DNA of 64,000 nt from DASQPR01 sp963797605 (lineage in GTDB: Bacteria > Actinomycetota > Actinomycetes > Mycobacteriales > Micromonosporaceae), in assembly GCA_963797605.1 (NCBI GenBank), contig CAWCPX010000017.1:124001-188000 (forward strand), given 5' to 3'. This document shows, piece after piece, positions 63,104 through 64,000 of the stretch. Position 1 is the first letter of the stretch, and each line of letters starts with the position of its first letter. The notes under the pieces were generated by a model that was given only the letters and a program-made list of their open reading frames with translations, was not told where the DNA came from and made no database searches. Made by a program: the position numbers and the translations under genes.

Positions 63104-64000
63104 TCACGTGAGGAACGGCGTGAGCAGGCCCGGGGTGGCCGCGTCGGCGATCGCGGTGGCGACCGCGGGCGAGACGTCGAGGATGTCGTAACCGCCGCGG
63201 CCGGCCGCTGTCGTCGCCTTCAACGTCACCAGGCCGGCCCGCCGCTGGAAGAACGACTGCCGTTCGTTCCAGCCGATGATGCCGTCGACTTCGAGCATGT
63301 AACGACGGCGGATCGCGGAACCCTGCCGCGCCACCAGATAGCCACCGACGAGCGCGTGGCCGAGGTTGCGGTAGCGGTCGATCGCGAAGTAGACGCCGAA
63401 GGGGTACATCAGCAACGCGGCCAGCGGGAACCACTTCGACCAGCCGAACACCGACCACACGAGCAGCCCGATCCCGGTCACGATCGTCGCGCCGACGAAC
63501 GCGCGCGTGAACCGGCGGCGCCGCGCCCGAAGGCCGTGCTTGATCAGCGGTGCGACCACCGGGGCCTCGGTCTCCAACACGATCGCGGCGACGCGCGCCA
63601 CCTCTCCGGTCGGCGCCGCCGGCATCAGTATCGATCCGCCGCGTTCGGCGCCGCGACCCACTCGGAGCCCGGTCGTGATCGCGACGCATCGCGCCCCACG
63701 CACCCACCGGAGCAACAGCGGTTCGCTGATCTCGGCACCGCGGAGGCGCCGCTCCTCGATCGTGGTCTGCCGGGTCGTCAGCAGGCCCCGGGACACGTGC
63801 AGCGTGTCGCCCTGGCGGGACAGGCGGAAGCCCCAGAACTGGAGGATGTAACCGCCGGCGGACAGCAGCGCGACGATCACGATGACGACCAGGAACACGA
63901 TGAGCACGGCCGACACGATCGACATGCTCGACAGATCCGTGCGCGCGCGTTGCACCGGACCGAGTTTCGCGAGGTTCAGGCGGGCCTGGTTGGCGAGGTT
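63104..64000 (-). CDS. PH-domain membrane protein (YdbT-like), N-terminus outside window
   Basis: About 299 codons visible; the frame stays open to the right edge. Helices: VSAVLIVFLVVIVIVALLSA and ATIVTGIGLLVWSVFGW, FPLAALLMYPFGVYFAIDRY. Two bacterial PH (bPH2) domains: FWGFRLSRQGDTLHVSRGLL, TTRQTTIEERRLRGAEISEP; and RNLGHALVGGYLVARQGSAI, IIGWNERQSFFQRRAGLVTL. Such proteins occur in pairs in many actinobacteria and Bacilli; role in the envelope is unclear. The other half of the gene pair would lie outside. Confidence 0.83.
   Translation of the reverse strand, partial: NLANQARLNLAKLGPVQRARTDLSSMSIVSAVLIVFLVVIVIVALLSAGGYILQFWGFRLSRQGDTLHVSRGLLTTRQTTIEERRLRGAEISEPLLLRWVRGARCVAITTGLRVGRGAERGGSILMPAAPTGEVARVAAIVLETEAPVVAPLIKHGLRARRRRFTRAFVGATIVTGIGLLVWSVFGWSKWFPLAALLMYPFGVYFAIDRYRNLGHALVGGYLVARQGSAIRRRYMLEVDGIIGWNERQSFFQRRAGLVTLKATTAAGRGGYDILDVSPAVATAIADAATPGLLTPFLT

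Overview
The window is chromosomal DNA of a very GC-rich actinobacterium. The evidence is the phosphatidylinositol mannoside genes (pgsA, a PatA-type acyltransferase, pimA), split RuvABC and SecDF/YajC operons, a Rel enzyme with ACT domain, the PdxS/PdxT vitamin B6 route, an AfsR-type regulator, frequent GTG starts and ATGA/GTGA gene overlaps. The genus cannot be fixed. No rRNA, tRNA, CRISPR array, IS element or prophage was recognised.

Layout. 0-6.1 kb (minus): a truncated sugar-nucleotide reductase, aspS, an alpha/beta hydrolase, hisS and an MBL-fold hydrolase. Between the hydrolase and hisS a plus-strand AbiEi/DUF559-type gene sits between two copies of a long hairpin palindrome. 6.4-8.3 kb (plus): two tandem membrane-anchored cyclophilins. 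8.3-18 kb (minus): relA, apt, secF, secD, yajC, ruvB, ruvA, ruvC. 18.1-20.5 kb: a DHA2-type MFS exporter and its TetR regulator. 20.7-26.6 kb (minus): yebC, pdxT, pdxS, a membrane protein, pimA, patA, pgsA. This backbone follows the gene order I know from the Mycobacterium tuberculosis Rv2572c-Rv2614c region. The next members, the HIT hydrolase and thrS, lie at 39.7 and 43.5 kb, so about 13 kb and about 3 kb of other genes separate them from pgsA and from each other.

26.8-39.6 kb is the accessory stretch: an EF-G-like GTPase (EF-G2), a 1037-residue AfsR/SARP regulator, a DUF4331 protein with a small acidic partner, an SDR, a NodB-type deacetylase, a membrane protein, an AAC(3)-type acetyltransferase and a MarR/MFS pair. 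40-57 kb holds a MerR regulator with an unusual C-terminal domain, envelope genes (epimerase, L,D-transpeptidase, CFA-synthase-like methyltransferase, SdrD_B-type wall protein, VWA lipid-side protein, MprF-like lysyltransferase, MscL), a GH15 glucoamylase/trehalase and a coiled-coil repeat protein. 57.5-64 kb holds an RNHCP zinc protein, a single-chain four-domain ABC exporter with its overlapping MarR regulator and a clear operator, a short hydrophobic peptide, an ArfB-type rescue factor and a PH-domain membrane protein running off the edge.

Two properties stand out. First, many essential genes (aspS, hisS, relA, secD, secF, pgsA) are broken by small indels, several at C/G runs, while every gene from about 29 to 57 kb is intact; this is most simply patchy sequence error. 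Frameshifted genes are annotated here as one reconstructed unit. Second, intergenic DNA is rich in different palindromic elements (2976, 4018, 37033, 41305, 51502, 57873), plus direct repeats at 40281 and a G-quadruplex-type tract at 34604.
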